The notes beneath the pieces were generated by a model. It ran no database searches and had not been told where the DNA came from. It saw only the letters and a list, made by a program, of their open reading frames with translations. From positions 469,324 through 533,323 of the forward strand of contig NZ_JADMVE010000003.1 in the NCBI RefSeq assembly GCF_015547515.1: DNA of 64,000 bases, in the 5' to 3' direction. Positions within the stretch are counted from its first letter, which is position 1; each line of letters starts with the position of its first letter. The position numbers were made by a program, and so were the translations under genes. The stretch comes from Eubacterium sp. 1001713B170207_170306_E7. Its GTDB lineage: Bacteria; Bacillota; Clostridia; Eubacteriales; Eubacteriaceae. Of the stretch, positions 7,922-16,895 are shown in pieces.

Positions 7922-8214
7922 AGTATATTAGAATTTTGTTAGAAAAATAAAAAAAGGCTTACATTGTGGGTTTAAAAACCAAAATCAGGGTATATTATTA
8001 ACATTTAGACTGAAATTAACGCTTGCCAAATAGAATGAATTAATATTACCTAACACCGCATAAATAAAGGTTTTGAAGCATTTCAGAACTATAAATACCG
8101 ACGACATGCGAAATACTGATATTGGCCACTTTTTATCCATTTGTTAGAAAAATGTTAGAAAAGTCCCATAACTACTTAATGGATAATCAATGGATTTTTA
8201 ATGAGGTGTTTTGT

Positions 8215-8262
8215 ATGAAAAGACAAAAAATATTGATTAAAAAAGGTTTTATTAAAAATTAA
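8215..8262 (+). CDS. Possible 15-residue leader peptide
   Basis: ATG 8215 has AATGAGGTG about 7 nt upstream and runs 16 codons to TAA. The product is very basic (MKRQKILIKKGFIKN). It is followed 17 nt later by a strong terminator, an arrangement seen in attenuators. There is no independent proof of translation. Confidence 0.3.
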   Translation: MKRQKILIKKGFIKN

Positions 8263-8278
8263 ATTGTAAATAGAGTTG

Positions 8279-8320
8279 GCAGATTAGCTTTTTATCCAGA
8301 GAGTTAATCTGCTTTTTTTA
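8279..8320 (+). terminator. Terminator upstream of the TOPRIM gene
   Basis: GCAGATTA (8279-8286) pairs with TAATCTGC (8305-8312), followed by seven T. It ends 17 nt before the ATG of the TOPRIM gene, so it could act as an attenuator of the element's first operon. Confidence 0.8.
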
Positions 8321-8336
8321 TTGGAAAGGAGAGCTT

Positions 8337-9359
8337 ATGTACAGTGATGATCAAATCACCTTTGTGAATCAAATCAACATCCTTGACTACGCCCGGGCAA
8401 TCGGTCTTGAACTGGATTATCGACCGAAGCATGTTTTAGTCAGAGGAATCGACAGCCTTGAATTGACCCTTGACGGCAGAGAATGGCATTACCATTACAG
8501 CAGTATCGGTGGCGGAATTGTCCAGTTCGTCACCTGGCTTCAGGATATCAGCTGGAAGGAAGCCATGCAGCAGCTCTTAGATTATGGCCGTTACGGCACG
8601 CCTGAACAAATCAGGATACTAGCGTGTCCGATAGCGGCTAAGCCGGTTACAAAAGAAAAAGAAGCGCCTGCGCCATTTGTGCTTCCTGAAAGAAAGAAGC
8701 CCTACCGGAACCTTTTTGCTTACCTGATTAAAACCCGCAAGATCAGCCAGCCCGTCGTTCAGTATTTTATCGAGCAGAAGAAGCTCTACATGGATAAACA
8801 CAATAACTGCGTCTTCCTAAGCCTTAATGAACAGGGACAGCCCGTCTCTGCCTTTCTGCGCGGTACTTATGACCGTGAGGGAAAGGACCATTTTAAGTTC
8901 ATTGTGCCCGGAAGCGATGAACGGTATGGCTTTACCAAAGAAGGTAGCAATCACCGTCTGCTTATTTTCGAGGCCTGCATTGACCTCATGTCCTACATGA
9001 CCATTAAAAACAGGCAAAATCCATCTTATCTTTATAATACCCAGGATCATTTCATCGCGACCAATGGCCACAAGTATGAACCGATTCTGACCTATCTGCG
9101 CGCACACTCCGAGATCGACCAGATCATATTCTGTGTGGATAACGATGCGCGCAACACCATGGGCATCATCCCGTCTGAGAAGTTTATGGAAAGGACAAAA
9201 GTCATGGTCAAGCAGGCCTTCCCAGAGCGCTTTCAGGAAGGTGATCATTTTTACAAGCGCCTTCCTGAACTCAAAGACTGGAATGATGACCTGAGACAAA
9301 TGACCGAAAGGCAGGAAAAATACAAGCGACAAAAGAATCAAAATGCCTTGTGCCGCTGA
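8337..9359 (+). CDS. DUF3991/TOPRIM primase-like protein
   Basis: The 340-residue protein has an N-terminal primase-associated region (INILDYARAIGLELDY, then SSIGGGIVQFVTWLQ) and a C-terminal TOPRIM fold. Metal-binding residues are visible as Glu212 in LIFEACIDLMS and Asp268/Asp270 in CVDNDAR. Such proteins in conjugative elements are thought to prime or process DNA during transfer or replication. The start has GGAAAGGAG 8 nt upstream. A fragment of the same gene lies at 5187-5481. It is the first gene of the intact element copy and is followed by a terminator. Confidence 0.85.
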   Translation: MYSDDQITFVNQINILDYARAIGLELDYRPKHVLVRGIDSLELTLDGREWHYHYSSIGGGIVQFVTWLQDISWKEAMQQLLDYGRYGTPEQIRILACPIAAKPVTKEKEAPAPFVLPERKKPYRNLFAYLIKTRKISQPVVQYFIEQKKLYMDKHNNCVFLSLNEQGQPVSAFLRGTYDREGKDHFKFIVPGSDERYGFTKEGSNHRLLIFEACIDLMSYMTIKNRQNPSYLYNTQDHFIATNGHKYEPILTYLRAHSEIDQIIFCVDNDARNTMGIIPSEKFMERTKVMVKQAFPERFQEGDHFYKRLPELKDWNDDLRQMTERQEKYKRQKNQNALCR

Positions 9360-9361
9360 CC

Positions 9362-9400
9362 AGCAGCTTTCAATCAAAAGAATTGAGGGCTGCTTTTTTA
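9362..9400 (+). terminator. Terminator after the TOPRIM gene
   Basis: AGCAGC (9362-9367) pairs with GCTGCT (9389-9394), with inner pairing CAAT/ATTG, followed by TTTTTTA. It starts 3 nt after the TOPRIM stop codon. Confidence 0.75.
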
Positions 9401-9404
9401 TATC

Positions 9405-9446
9405 CTGGGGGCATAAGCCTCGCCTGTGCAAATCAGGCAGCCCCCT
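9405..9446. promoter_or_regulatory. GC-rich hairpin in the pilus operon leader
   Basis: GGGGGC pairs with GCCCCC across about 25 nt, with an inner CCTG/CAGG. A second hairpin (AAACGCC-TTTT-GGCGGTTT, 9511-9529) follows. Together they make a folded 5' leader ahead of the pilus genes. A regulatory role is inference. Confidence 0.45.
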
Positions 9447-9559
9447 ATTTGTATTTCTTTTCAAGGATTGGAACCAGCAGCATTAGGCTGAACCCAATGG
9501 GACAACAATAAACGCCTTTTGGCGGTTTACATAGATAGTTCGCATGAAGGAGGTTAAAA

Positions 9560-9610
9560 GTGAAACACAAATTAAGAAGGAGGACGAAACTCAATGAGCC
9601 TAAAACTTAA
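9560..9610 (+). CDS. Basic 16-residue micro-ORF overlapping the adhesin start
   Basis: GTG 9560 sits 6 nt after GAAGGAGG, the best ribosome binding site in the leader. It encodes a strongly basic peptide (MKHKLRRRTKLNEPKT). Its codons AGA-AGG-AGG are the Shine-Dalgarno of the pilus adhesin, whose ATG (9594) lies inside the micro-ORF in another frame. Translating it would open or block the adhesin start, so it may couple or limit adhesin translation. Expression is not proven. Confidence 0.4.
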   Translation: MKHKLRRRTKLNEPKT

Positions 9611-11588
9611 AAAAGCGATGGTCGTTTGGATGGCGCTGCTGATGTTATTCTACTGCGCCGGTTTTACAGCCGAAGGCCCGGTAAAAGCCAAAGAACAAAA
9701 CAGCCATCCGGTACAAACCGAAGCCACTGAAGAGGAGTCGGGAGGACAAAAAGAGGCTGAGGTGACACCACCTTTGACGCCGGAGGAAGAAGGCGTACTT
9801 GAGACCAATGGGATACAGCCCACAGAGGATACCGGCAGCGTTGATGCTTCCGGCAACTACATTCTCGGGGAAACCGCAAGCGGCGGAACCGTGACCTGTT
9901 CTACGAGTCTCAGGACATTGGTAAGCCGAAGCTTTGGGGATGAACCCTACTACAAAAAATTTCAGCGTGCCGCAGGCTGGGATGATGGGGTCATCTACAG
10001 TTCAGACTTTGCCAGCCCCGACGGAACGGACATTATTACCACGACCACGCCCATTATCCGAATATCCGATAACGGCGTGGATCAGATCGCCTACTGCGCC
10101 GATCCATCCCTCAACATTCCCTCAGAAGTCGTCGGCCCCAACGGTCTGGTCACCTACAACCGGGAAAGCTGGAACGTGCAGAACTGGCGCATTCGAAATG
10201 TTATGTGGCACGGCTTCCATGATGGTCAGAACGGCGAGTATTATGTTCAAACCTGGGCGGCCATCCGTGTCATTGCGGGGATTGGGGCCTATACGAATTA
10301 TTATATGACCGATCCCACGGTTGCCAACCTTGTAAACACCCTCAGCTATCAAAACCCAAATAACTGGGATGCCAGCTGGAGCATTGTTCCGGAACGCGAG
10401 GAAGCGATCTGGAACGCAGGTACCAAACGTCAGGAAACCGGCTGGTTTCAGACCTACTGTAACAATATCGCTGATCATGGCACTTATACGGTCACTTTGC
10501 CGAGTGGTGTTCATGCGCTGCTGCGAAACACCAGCGGACAGGTTTACAGTGATGTAACAGACCAGTTTACCGTTTATGATGACGACGATTTTATGCTATA
10601 CGCAAGCGGCAGTTATCAAGGCGAAGTCACGGCAAACATTATCCCGACAACCATCAAGCGGCACAGCAGTGATGTGGGAATCCCAGACGCCTGTGTCATT
10701 TACGCGCCGGACGTCCCGGACACCCAGAGACTTTTCGTCTCCCTTGCCGTCGGTCAAAGTCCGTTAAGCGGCAGCTTCCGGGCAAACTTTACCGGAGCAA
10801 CCGGAGACGCACAATTACAGAAAACAGATAACCGCACCAAAGAAAAACTGGCCGGAGCGACCTTTGGCCTGTACGATACGAAAGATAACCTTTTGAAGCA
10901 AGGCGTGACTGATGAAAACGGGAGATGGGAGGTCAGTGATTTAGTCTTTGGAGATTATTACTTTATGGAGATCGCCGCCCCAAAAGGCTATGAACTGGAT
11001 CAAACAAAACTGCCCTTTACCATTGACGGCATCCGGGATGTGGTGACCGTCTCTAAAACCAATGAGCCGAAAAAGAGCCCCTTTAACTTTAAAAAACTGG
11101 ACGCGGAAACCAAACAGCCCTTAAAAGGCGTCACTTTTGTGTTGTACAGCTGTGATAAAAACCATACACACAATGAATTGCAATCCGATAAGGTGACCAC
11201 CTGCTGGACCATGGTTCAGGGCACACGAATCAGCGGGAGTGACGGAGCGGTCGATTTTGGAAACCTGTATGCCGGAGAATACCAGCTGGTCGAAACGAAA
11301 ACCGTTCCCGGATACGAAAAGCCTACCGGACAATGGCGCGTGACCATTGATCCTGAAGCGTCCGAACCGGTAAAAGTAAGCATTAAGGGCAATGCGCCCG
11401 CCTTCTCCAAGGACAACAGCACCTTGACGGTCATGAACAGCAAGAACCACAAGCTGCCCTTTACCGGCGGTACCGGAGATCATCGAACCGCGTTAATGCT
11501 CATCGGCATTGTGCTCATCCTTGCAGGTGCAGGTGCTGCCCTGGTATTCAAAAAGCGAAACACCTATAAAAAGACAAACCAAAAGTGA
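9594..11588 (+). CDS. LPxTG pilus tip adhesin with thioester domain and Cna-B domains
   Basis: The 664-residue surface protein has a signal peptide (residues 1-32), an acidic spacer and a region (about 105-260) like the thioester domains of Gram-positive tip adhesins. The candidate bond partners are Cys168 in AYCADP and Gln219 in YVQTWAAI. Two SpaA/Cna-B domains follow (about 405-490 and 495-595), with typical KTD/KKLD lysines and E-box-like FMEIAAP and LVETKT. The sorting signal LPFTG starts at residue 621, then a membrane helix and KKR tail. Thioester domains bind host or cell amines covalently. It is first in a three-gene pilus operon, which suggests a tip or ancillary pilin that attaches to recipient cells or host tissue. 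Confidence 0.88.
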   Translation: MSLKLKKAMVVWMALLMLFYCAGFTAEGPVKAKEQNSHPVQTEATEEESGGQKEAEVTPPLTPEEEGVLETNGIQPTEDTGSVDASGNYILGETASGGTVTCSTSLRTLVSRSFGDEPYYKKFQRAAGWDDGVIYSSDFASPDGTDIITTTTPIIRISDNGVDQIAYCADPSLNIPSEVVGPNGLVTYNRESWNVQNWRIRNVMWHGFHDGQNGEYYVQTWAAIRVIAGIGAYTNYYMTDPTVANLVNTLSYQNPNNWDASWSIVPEREEAIWNAGTKRQETGWFQTYCNNIADHGTYTVTLPSGVHALLRNTSGQVYSDVTDQFTVYDDDDFMLYASGSYQGEVTANIIPTTIKRHSSDVGIPDACVIYAPDVPDTQRLFVSLAVGQSPLSGSFRANFTGATGDAQLQKTDNRTKEKLAGATFGLYDTKDNLLKQGVTDENGRWEVSDLVFGDYYFMEIAAPKGYELDQTKLPFTIDGIRDVVTVSKTNEPKKSPFNFKKLDAETKQPLKGVTFVLYSCDKNHTHNELQSDKVTTCWTMVQGTRISGSDGAVDFGNLYAGEYQLVETKTVPGYEKPTGQWRVTIDPEASEPVKVSIKGNAPAFSKDNSTLTVMNSKNHKLPFTGGTGDHRTALMLIGIVLILAGAGAALVFKKRNTYKKTNQK

Positions 11589-11601
11589 AAGGAAGAAAAA
11601 A

Positions 11602-13110
11602 ATGAACTTAAAAAATAACCAATGGATCAAGAAACTTGGCGGCATTGCCCTGTCATTGGCCGTCTTGTGTACAAGCTGTACGCCGACATTTGCGGCCACC
11701 GGATCACCCGATACGTCAGTGGAACGAAGCCTGACCATTCATAAATACCGGATGGAGGATATGAGCCATTCGACCACCGAAGGCACCGGTCAGCAGACCG
11801 ATGTTGTTCCGGCCGATGCGGTTCCGCTTCCGGGCATCGCGTTTAAAGTGACCAAAATGCAGGATACCGACAACACGAAGGTAGATACCACCTGGAATAT
11901 CCAAACCGTGATGACTGGCACAGACGGTTCGGTCACCATCAGCGGCAACAGTAACCTGCCCATGGGGGTCTACAAAGTGGAAGAACAAACAAACCCGGCC
12001 ATCGCCATCAAAGCCGACCCGTGTTTGGTATCTGTTCCCCTCACCAACCCCACCGGCGACGGTTGGATCTACAACGTCCACGTGTTCCCGAAAAATAAAA
12101 TTAAGCCGGGGCCAGAAATTGATAAATTTGTGACCGAGCTGGAAAACAAACATGACACCGCGGATATTTCACAGAGTGTGAAGTGGATTATCGAAACCAC
12201 GCTGCCAGATGACGTGGCAACCTGTAAAGACTACACGGTCACCGATACCATCGACACCCGATTAGATTATGTTCCCGGAAGTTTGAAGCTTTACCGCGTA
12301 GATACCGAAAAGAACCGCGTGCTCATGACACCAGATTGCTACACCGTGACAGAACCAAATACGGCCAACAGCCAAACGCTCACCGTTCAGCTCACCGCCA
12401 TCGGCAAGCAAACCGCCGCCAAATCTTTGCCCAACAAAGAAGACATCTCCGCGACACTGAATATTGAGTTCAATACCCTAGTGAACAAAAACGTCGAGGG
12501 CAGTCTGGGACAACCGATTCCAAATGGTGCGACCATTTATTATACGAACAACCTGGACATCGTCTTTGAGCCGCAGTCCGTCAAGGAGAAACCCGAAGTC
12601 CATACCGGCGGTGTCAACCTGTTAAAGGTCGATTCCGAAGACAACACCGTCAAGCTTCAGGGCGCTAAGTTTAAAGTCTACCGCACCGAAGCCGATGCGA
12701 AGAAAAACATCAACGCGGTCAAGGACCCGGAAAACAACCGACTCGAATGGGAAGTAACCACCGATGCAAACGGCATCGCGCACTTCTGGGGCCTGGCCTA
12801 TGGACAGAAGGGGCAGGACGCCTACTATGGCGACAGTACCAACTACTGGATCGTGGAAACACAGGCCCCAACGGACAATGAAGGTAAGACTTATAATCTG
12901 CTCAAATACCCGGTCAAGGTGACTGTGAACAGCAACTCCCACAATGAAGCCAATAAAATAATGATTGAGAATATTAAACATTACGACCTGCCCTATACCG
13001 GCGGTATGGGAGACCGGACACCACTTTATATTGGAGCGGCCTTAATCCTTTTGGCAGGCGGAGCCACCGTGATCCTTATCCGCAGACACCGCCAGGAAAA
13101 ACAACGCTAA
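11602..13110 (+). CDS. Major pilin subunit (SpaA type, LPYTG)
   Basis: I chose ATG 11602 (GAAAGGAAG 9 nt upstream, proper signal peptide) over an upstream in-frame codon inside the previous gene. The 502-residue protein has a signal peptide ending near residue 32, and a pilin motif WIYNVHVFPKN whose Lys164 would be the inter-subunit linkage residue. A middle isopeptide-type domain (about 172-355) is followed by a C-terminal Cna-B domain with E-box WIVETQAP and the sorting signal LPYTG at 463 with a hydrophobic helix and basic tail. Together with the adjacent class C sortase this is a covalently polymerised pilus. It is 13 nt after the adhesin gene. Confidence 0.9.
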   Translation: MNLKNNQWIKKLGGIALSLAVLCTSCTPTFAATGSPDTSVERSLTIHKYRMEDMSHSTTEGTGQQTDVVPADAVPLPGIAFKVTKMQDTDNTKVDTTWNIQTVMTGTDGSVTISGNSNLPMGVYKVEEQTNPAIAIKADPCLVSVPLTNPTGDGWIYNVHVFPKNKIKPGPEIDKFVTELENKHDTADISQSVKWIIETTLPDDVATCKDYTVTDTIDTRLDYVPGSLKLYRVDTEKNRVLMTPDCYTVTEPNTANSQTLTVQLTAIGKQTAAKSLPNKEDISATLNIEFNTLVNKNVEGSLGQPIPNGATIYYTNNLDIVFEPQSVKEKPEVHTGGVNLLKVDSEDNTVKLQGAKFKVYRTEADAKKNINAVKDPENNRLEWEVTTDANGIAHFWGLAYGQKGQDAYYGDSTNYWIVETQAPTDNEGKTYNLLKYPVKVTVNSNSHNEANKIMIENIKHYDLPYTGGMGDRTPLYIGAALILLAGGATVILIRRHRQEKQR

Positions 13111-13134
13111 ATAACGCTCAAAGGAGTCCAGAAA

Positions 13135-13947
13135 ATGAAACGGTTTTTCGCCTGTCTGTTCGTGTTTATCCTGTTTTTGATGGGAATCGGCTGTCTCTTC
13201 TTTACCGACGTCGTTTATTTTCTGGCCGCCCAAAGACAAGGAAAAGTCATTGAAGATTATCAAATGAGTACGGAAGCAATGAACATCCAGCGTCTGGAGA
13301 TCGAGTATCAGAAGGCCGTCAGTTATAACACACAGCTAAATGCGGGTATTCCTGACGATCCTTTTTCTGGAAATCAGCCAGACAATGCGGATCCTTACCG
13401 TACAATTTTAAACATCAACAACACCATGGGAACCTTGGAAATCCCAAAGATACAAGTCAATCTGCCCATCTATCACGGGACCGACGATAAAGCCCTGTCT
13501 GAAGGTGTTGGACATTTGAAGGGTACTTCCCTTCCTGTGGGCGGAGCCAGTACCCACGCCGTTTTGACCGGCCACCGCGGTTACTCCGGAGCAAAGCTTT
13601 TTACCGATTTGGACAAGCTTCTAATGGGGGATCGTTTTTACCTGCATGTTTTAGATCAGACCCTGACCTATGAAGTGGATCAGATTTTGACGGTTGAACC
13701 CGACCAGACCGAAGCATTAAAAGCCGACCCGGAACAGGATTATTTGACCCTGCTGACCTGCACCCCGTACCAGATCAACAGCCATCGGCTGTTGGTACGC
13801 GGCAGGCGGGTCACTGAAACACCCAGGATGCCGCCAACAGAAGAAGAGGAACCGCTCCCGACCAAAGGATTGATCCTTTCTTTTGTAACCCTGGAAGCAG
13901 TGGCGGTGTTGATCTGGTATGTCAAAATAAAAAGAAGGAGAAAGTAA
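13135..13947 (+). CDS. srtC: Class C (pilus) sortase
   Basis: The 270-residue protein has an N-terminal membrane helix (4-30) and a C-terminal one (about 244-263), the class C topology. The lid motif DPF is at 75-77. The catalytic triad is His147 (LTGHRG), Cys209 (TLLTCTPY) and Arg218 (NSHRLLVRG). It joins the pilin threonine to the lysine of the next subunit. It lies 24 nt after the major pilin with AAAGGAG before the start, in one operon with both pilins and the membrane protein at 13949. Confidence 0.95.
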   Translation: MKRFFACLFVFILFLMGIGCLFFTDVVYFLAAQRQGKVIEDYQMSTEAMNIQRLEIEYQKAVSYNTQLNAGIPDDPFSGNQPDNADPYRTILNINNTMGTLEIPKIQVNLPIYHGTDDKALSEGVGHLKGTSLPVGGASTHAVLTGHRGYSGAKLFTDLDKLLMGDRFYLHVLDQTLTYEVDQILTVEPDQTEALKADPEQDYLTLLTCTPYQINSHRLLVRGRRVTETPRMPPTEEEEPLPTKGLILSFVTLEAVAVLIWYVKIKRRRK

Positions 13948-13948
13948 A

Positions 13949-14314
13949 ATGGAAGCATGGTTACAAATGCTTTTAGGTCATGCAATGGAGATCATCGCTT
14001 TGGCATTAATGATCTGCATGGGGACATGCCTGTTAATCGTCCGTATTTATCTGCAATGCAAAAGGATAAAAAAGTGTTACCCACCGGCCTTTGGGGTACA
14101 GTTGCTGATGTTGTTTACAGGCTTTATCGCTCTGCCGGTACGGCTAGCCATTAAGAACGATCTGCCACTACTGTTGATTTTATCCTTAGCCGGTCTTGTC
14201 CTGATGCTGCTATTTACTTTGCATGGTATCGGTGTGATGGTTTGCCGACATTATTATCATTGGATTGGACAGGAACATGCGCGGGAGAGGGAATATGTTC
14301 AGGAAAGAGAATAA
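13949..14314 (+). CDS. Small three-helix membrane protein, unknown function
   Basis: The 121-residue product has one N-terminal helix (about 12-32), two adjacent helices (about 50-95) and a charged tail (REREYVQERE). Its start overlaps nothing but is 1 nt past the sortase stop, with AAGGAG upstream, so it is translationally linked to the pilus operon. Its last 68 residues are duplicated at 5480-5686. Family not recognised; a pilus-assembly accessory role is only a positional guess. Confidence 0.7.
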   Translation: MEAWLQMLLGHAMEIIALALMICMGTCLLIVRIYLQCKRIKKCYPPAFGVQLLMLFTGFIALPVRLAIKNDLPLLLILSLAGLVLMLLFTLHGIGVMVCRHYYHWIGQEHAREREYVQERE

Positions 14315-14319
14315 AACCG

Positions 14320-14348
14320 TTGTTGTCCTCAGGAGAAAACGGTATAAT
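14320..14348 (+). promoter_or_regulatory. Promoter for the cargo gene at 14389, twin of 5692-5720
   Basis: TTGTTG (14320-14325), a 17-nt spacer and TATAAT (14343-14348). The spacer end (AACGG) and both hexamers match the copy at 5692-5720, although the genes downstream are unrelated. Confidence 0.72.
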
Positions 14349-14388
14349 TCAGGTATAGCAAAAAACGAAAGTTATAGACGAGGACGAA

Positions 14389-15018
14389 ATGGCATCGAAT
14401 TATGAAAAAATGAAGCGGCAAATGCAGGGAGAATTTTTGAAATACAACCAAGAGGATATGATAAAGCGCTTTAACATAGACGCTAATGAAAGGTATTTGA
14501 CGGTTGACTTTATGGGGGGAATTTGCCGAATAGGCCGAAAAACCGGCTTTGTAGAATGTAGCCATATGGAAATCGATGGGTTCAGAGAAGCAAATTATAA
14601 TGAAGCAATGACGATATATGATCTTCTGTGCTGGTCAAAGCCAGATGCCGTGCCATCTGGACAGTTTGTGAATATGCAAAGTATTTCGAAATTACACAGC
14701 ACGATGCCTGATTCTGGTTCCGGTTTTTTCCATCAGGAAGTGAAACTGTTTGACCATCGAGAGACTATGCTGCGTGAAGTGCTGGAGAAACTGGGAGGAA
14801 GGATTGTTGACGGTGGTGATCTGGCGGCACAAATTCCCGTGTTTTGTGGATTGGACCTTCTGTTTCGTTTCTGGAACTCAGATGATGAATTTGCACCAGA
14901 GATCCAATTTTTCTGGGATGCAAATGTATTGTCTTTTATGCACTATGAAACCGTATGGTTTGCGAATCATGTTCTCATTCGCCGCATTCGTGAAATGATG
15001 GAAAAACAGATGTCTTAA
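14389..15018 (+). CDS. DUF3786-like protein
   Basis: The 209-residue soluble protein matches the style of DUF3786: a central YNEAMTIYDLLCWSKP segment, then PVFCGLDLLFRFWNSDDEFAPEIQFFWDA (cited here as two blocks around residues 146-175) and a closing MHYETVWFANHVLIRRI helix. DUF3786 proteins occur in anaerobes and have no established function; a metal or corrinoid link has been proposed only by context. It occupies the cargo slot between the duplicated promoter and the duplicated YjbR gene. The other copy carries the DUF1905 fusion and VanZ there. Confidence 0.72.
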   Translation: MASNYEKMKRQMQGEFLKYNQEDMIKRFNIDANERYLTVDFMGGICRIGRKTGFVECSHMEIDGFREANYNEAMTIYDLLCWSKPDAVPSGQFVNMQSISKLHSTMPDSGSGFFHQEVKLFDHRETMLREVLEKLGGRIVDGGDLAAQIPVFCGLDLLFRFWNSDDEFAPEIQFFWDANVLSFMHYETVWFANHVLIRRIREMMEKQMS

Positions 15019-15029
15019 CAGTAGGTAAA

Positions 15030-15525
15030 TAGAATTTGAAAAGGAGAATTGCAATGGATAGAGCGGCGTTAATACAGTTTATAGCAGAACAATACAGCGC
15101 ACATGAAGAAAATCCCTGGAAGAGGTATCCCAATTATGCCGTGTTCAGACATAAGAGCAATCAAAAATGGTTTGCCCTTATGATGAATATTTCTAAAAAC
15201 AAGTTAGGCTTACCTAGTGATGAGATGATCGATGTGTTGAACGTCAAGTGTGATCCGATGCTTATCAGTACACTCAGAAATGAACAAGGAGTCTATCCCG
15301 CATATCATATGAACAAAGAAAACTGGTTAACACTGGCTTTGGATGGCAGTATCAAAGACGATCAATTAAAATGGCTACTCGATCAGAGTTTTGAGTTAAC
15401 GGCGTCAAAGAAAAAACAGAAGTAGAATTGTGGACTCACGGAGGGAAAATACTCATTTTATCAGTTTTAGCATATTGCTGGTATGGCTACAAGAACAATT
15501 TATCTCCCTGGGAGAAGCATGTATG
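15030..15525. repeat. Duplicated block, copy B of 6971-7470
   Basis: Same content and order as copy A: ribosome binding site, YjbR gene, conserved intergenic DNA and the start of a MATR frame. Similarity ends near 15525. Confidence 0.9.
15054..15425 (+). CDS. MmcQ/YjbR-family protein, copy B
   Basis: The 123-residue paralogue of the product at 6995 starts at ATG 15054 after AAAAGGAGAA. It keeps the family blocks ENPWKRYPNYAVFRHK, DEMIDVLNVKCD and YPAYHMNKENW, and the identical tail FELTASKKKQK. The family is described as DNA-binding-like without known biochemistry. It follows the DUF3786 gene by 35 nt and probably shares its transcript. Confidence 0.87.
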   Translation: MDRAALIQFIAEQYSAHEENPWKRYPNYAVFRHKSNQKWFALMMNISKNKLGLPSDEMIDVLNVKCDPMLISTLRNEQGVYPAYHMNKENWLTLALDGSIKDDQLKWLLDQSFELTASKKKQK

Positions 15526-15621
15526 ACCATAAAACTAAAAAATTGAATAAGCCAGCAAAATCGTTGAGATTGGAAGTTTTTAGTTTTTATTTAGCAGTTT
15601 GTTTTACGAGGAGAATTATAA

Positions 15622-15905
15622 ATGAATCAGCATTCACCATTACTAATCTATACAACCAAAGACGGCAGTACAAAAGTGGATGTTACCTTTGATAAGGATA
15701 CGGTATGGTTGTCAAAAGCACAGATAGCAGAGCTTTGTTATTTCAAGGCATATCAAAAATGTTTTTTTAGAAGGTGAACTTCCAGAAGCGGGTAATGTGC
15801 AAAATATGCACATTGCAAATTCAGATAAACCCGTAGATTTTTAAAGCTTTGATGTCATTATTTCTGTAGGATACTGAGTAAAGTCACAACGTGGTGTACA
15901 TGAAT
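15622..15905 (+). pseudogene. RhuM-family pseudogene
   Basis: ATG 15622 (after ACGAGGAG) opens a RhuM-like N-terminus: LLIYTTKDGSTKVDVTF, then VWLSKAQIAELC. The helix that should follow is deleted, and the frame shifts near 15745. The next frames still read as EGELPEAGNVQN and, after another break, SFDVIISVGY and VKSQRGV, matching the rest of the conserved RhuM N-domain. Several stops make it non-functional. RhuM is found near toxin and restriction genes and on mobile elements. Confidence 0.75.
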
Positions 15906-15998
15906 GATAAAAAGAAATAAAGCGTACCCGATATTCGATGACGTGCAAATATTATTTGTGGAATCTTCGTCCGGAAATAAGATTTAAAGGGGGAAAAC

Positions 15999-16895
15999 AT
16001 GGAAAACATACAGCTATTTGAAAACAGTATCATCCGCACTGCATGGGATGAAGAAAAAGAAGAGTGGTACTTCTCAATTATTGATGTCATCGCTGTTTTA
16101 ACAGAGGTCGAAAATCCCAGGCGTTATTGGAGTGATTTAAAAAGAAAGCTGAAATCAGAAGGGGCGATTCAACTGTACGAAAATATCGTACAGTTGAAAA
16201 TGAAGGCCAACGATGGAAAAATGCGACAGACCGATGTAGCGGATACCGAACAGTTGCTGCGCATTATTCAGTCCATTCCATCCCCAAAAGCAGAACCCTT
16301 TAAAGTCTGGCTGGCGCGTGTGGGAAGTGAGCGGATTGAAGAAACCATCGATCCCGAGCTGACCATTGACCGAGCCCTTGAAACCTACCTTAAAAAAGGT
16401 TATAGCCGGGAATGGATCAATCAGCGATTGCAGGCCATTCAGGTGCGCAAGGAGCTGACCGATGAGTGGGATAACCGTGGTGTAAAGAAAGGTATGGAGT
16501 ACGCCATTTTGACAGATGAGATTACAAAAGCCTGGTCTGGGATGCGTACACGGCACTATAAAGATTTTAAAGGTCTGAAAAAAGAAAACCTCAGAGACAA
16601 CATGAGTACCCTCGAACTGGTCTTAAACATGTTGGCCGAAGCCACAACCACGGAGTTATCCAAGGCTAAAAAACCCGAAGCTTTTGAAGAAAACCGTCAA
16701 GTCGCCAAAGAAGGCGGCGCCATTGCCGGGGATGCCCGAAAGGCCATCGAAGCCAGCAGTGGAAGACCAGTGATCACCTCCCAAAATGCTGTTGATTTTA
16801 CACAGGTACTCAACGAAGTGATAAACGCTTTACCAGATGTGGAAGCAACCGATCAGGAGGAACCCGGTGTCAAGAAAAAATCACCAGACAATTGA
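15999..16895 (+). CDS. BRO-N domain protein (antirepressor-like)
   Basis: The 298-residue protein has a BRO-N domain at residues 1-110, with IIRTAWDEEKEEWYFSIIDVIAVLT, RRYWSDLKRKL and the ADTEQLLRIIQSIPSPKAEPFKVWLARVG block (each a family hallmark). A C-terminal region with KAWSGMRTRHYKDFKGLKKENLRDNM is shared with DinD-like relatives. BRO-N proteins bind DNA and are common in phages and conjugative elements, often as regulators. The start has AAAGGGGG upstream. The 3' end overlaps the next gene by 29 nt. Confidence 0.85.
   Translation: MENIQLFENSIIRTAWDEEKEEWYFSIIDVIAVLTEVENPRRYWSDLKRKLKSEGAIQLYENIVQLKMKANDGKMRQTDVADTEQLLRIIQSIPSPKAEPFKVWLARVGSERIEETIDPELTIDRALETYLKKGYSREWINQRLQAIQVRKELTDEWDNRGVKKGMEYAILTDEITKAWSGMRTRHYKDFKGLKKENLRDNMSTLELVLNMLAEATTTELSKAKKPEAFEENRQVAKEGGAIAGDARKAIEASSGRPVITSQNAVDFTQVLNEVINALPDVEATDQEEPGVKKKSPDN

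Larger units (their letters stand above)
7922..8336. other. AT-rich intergenic region before the intact element copy
   Basis: It holds three GTTAGAAAA motifs (7936, 8143 and 8153), a possible micro-ORF (8215-8262) and a terminator (8279-8320). No gene longer than the micro-ORF is supported. The left end of the intact element probably lies in or near this stretch, but no attachment-site repeat could be identified. Confidence 0.5.
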
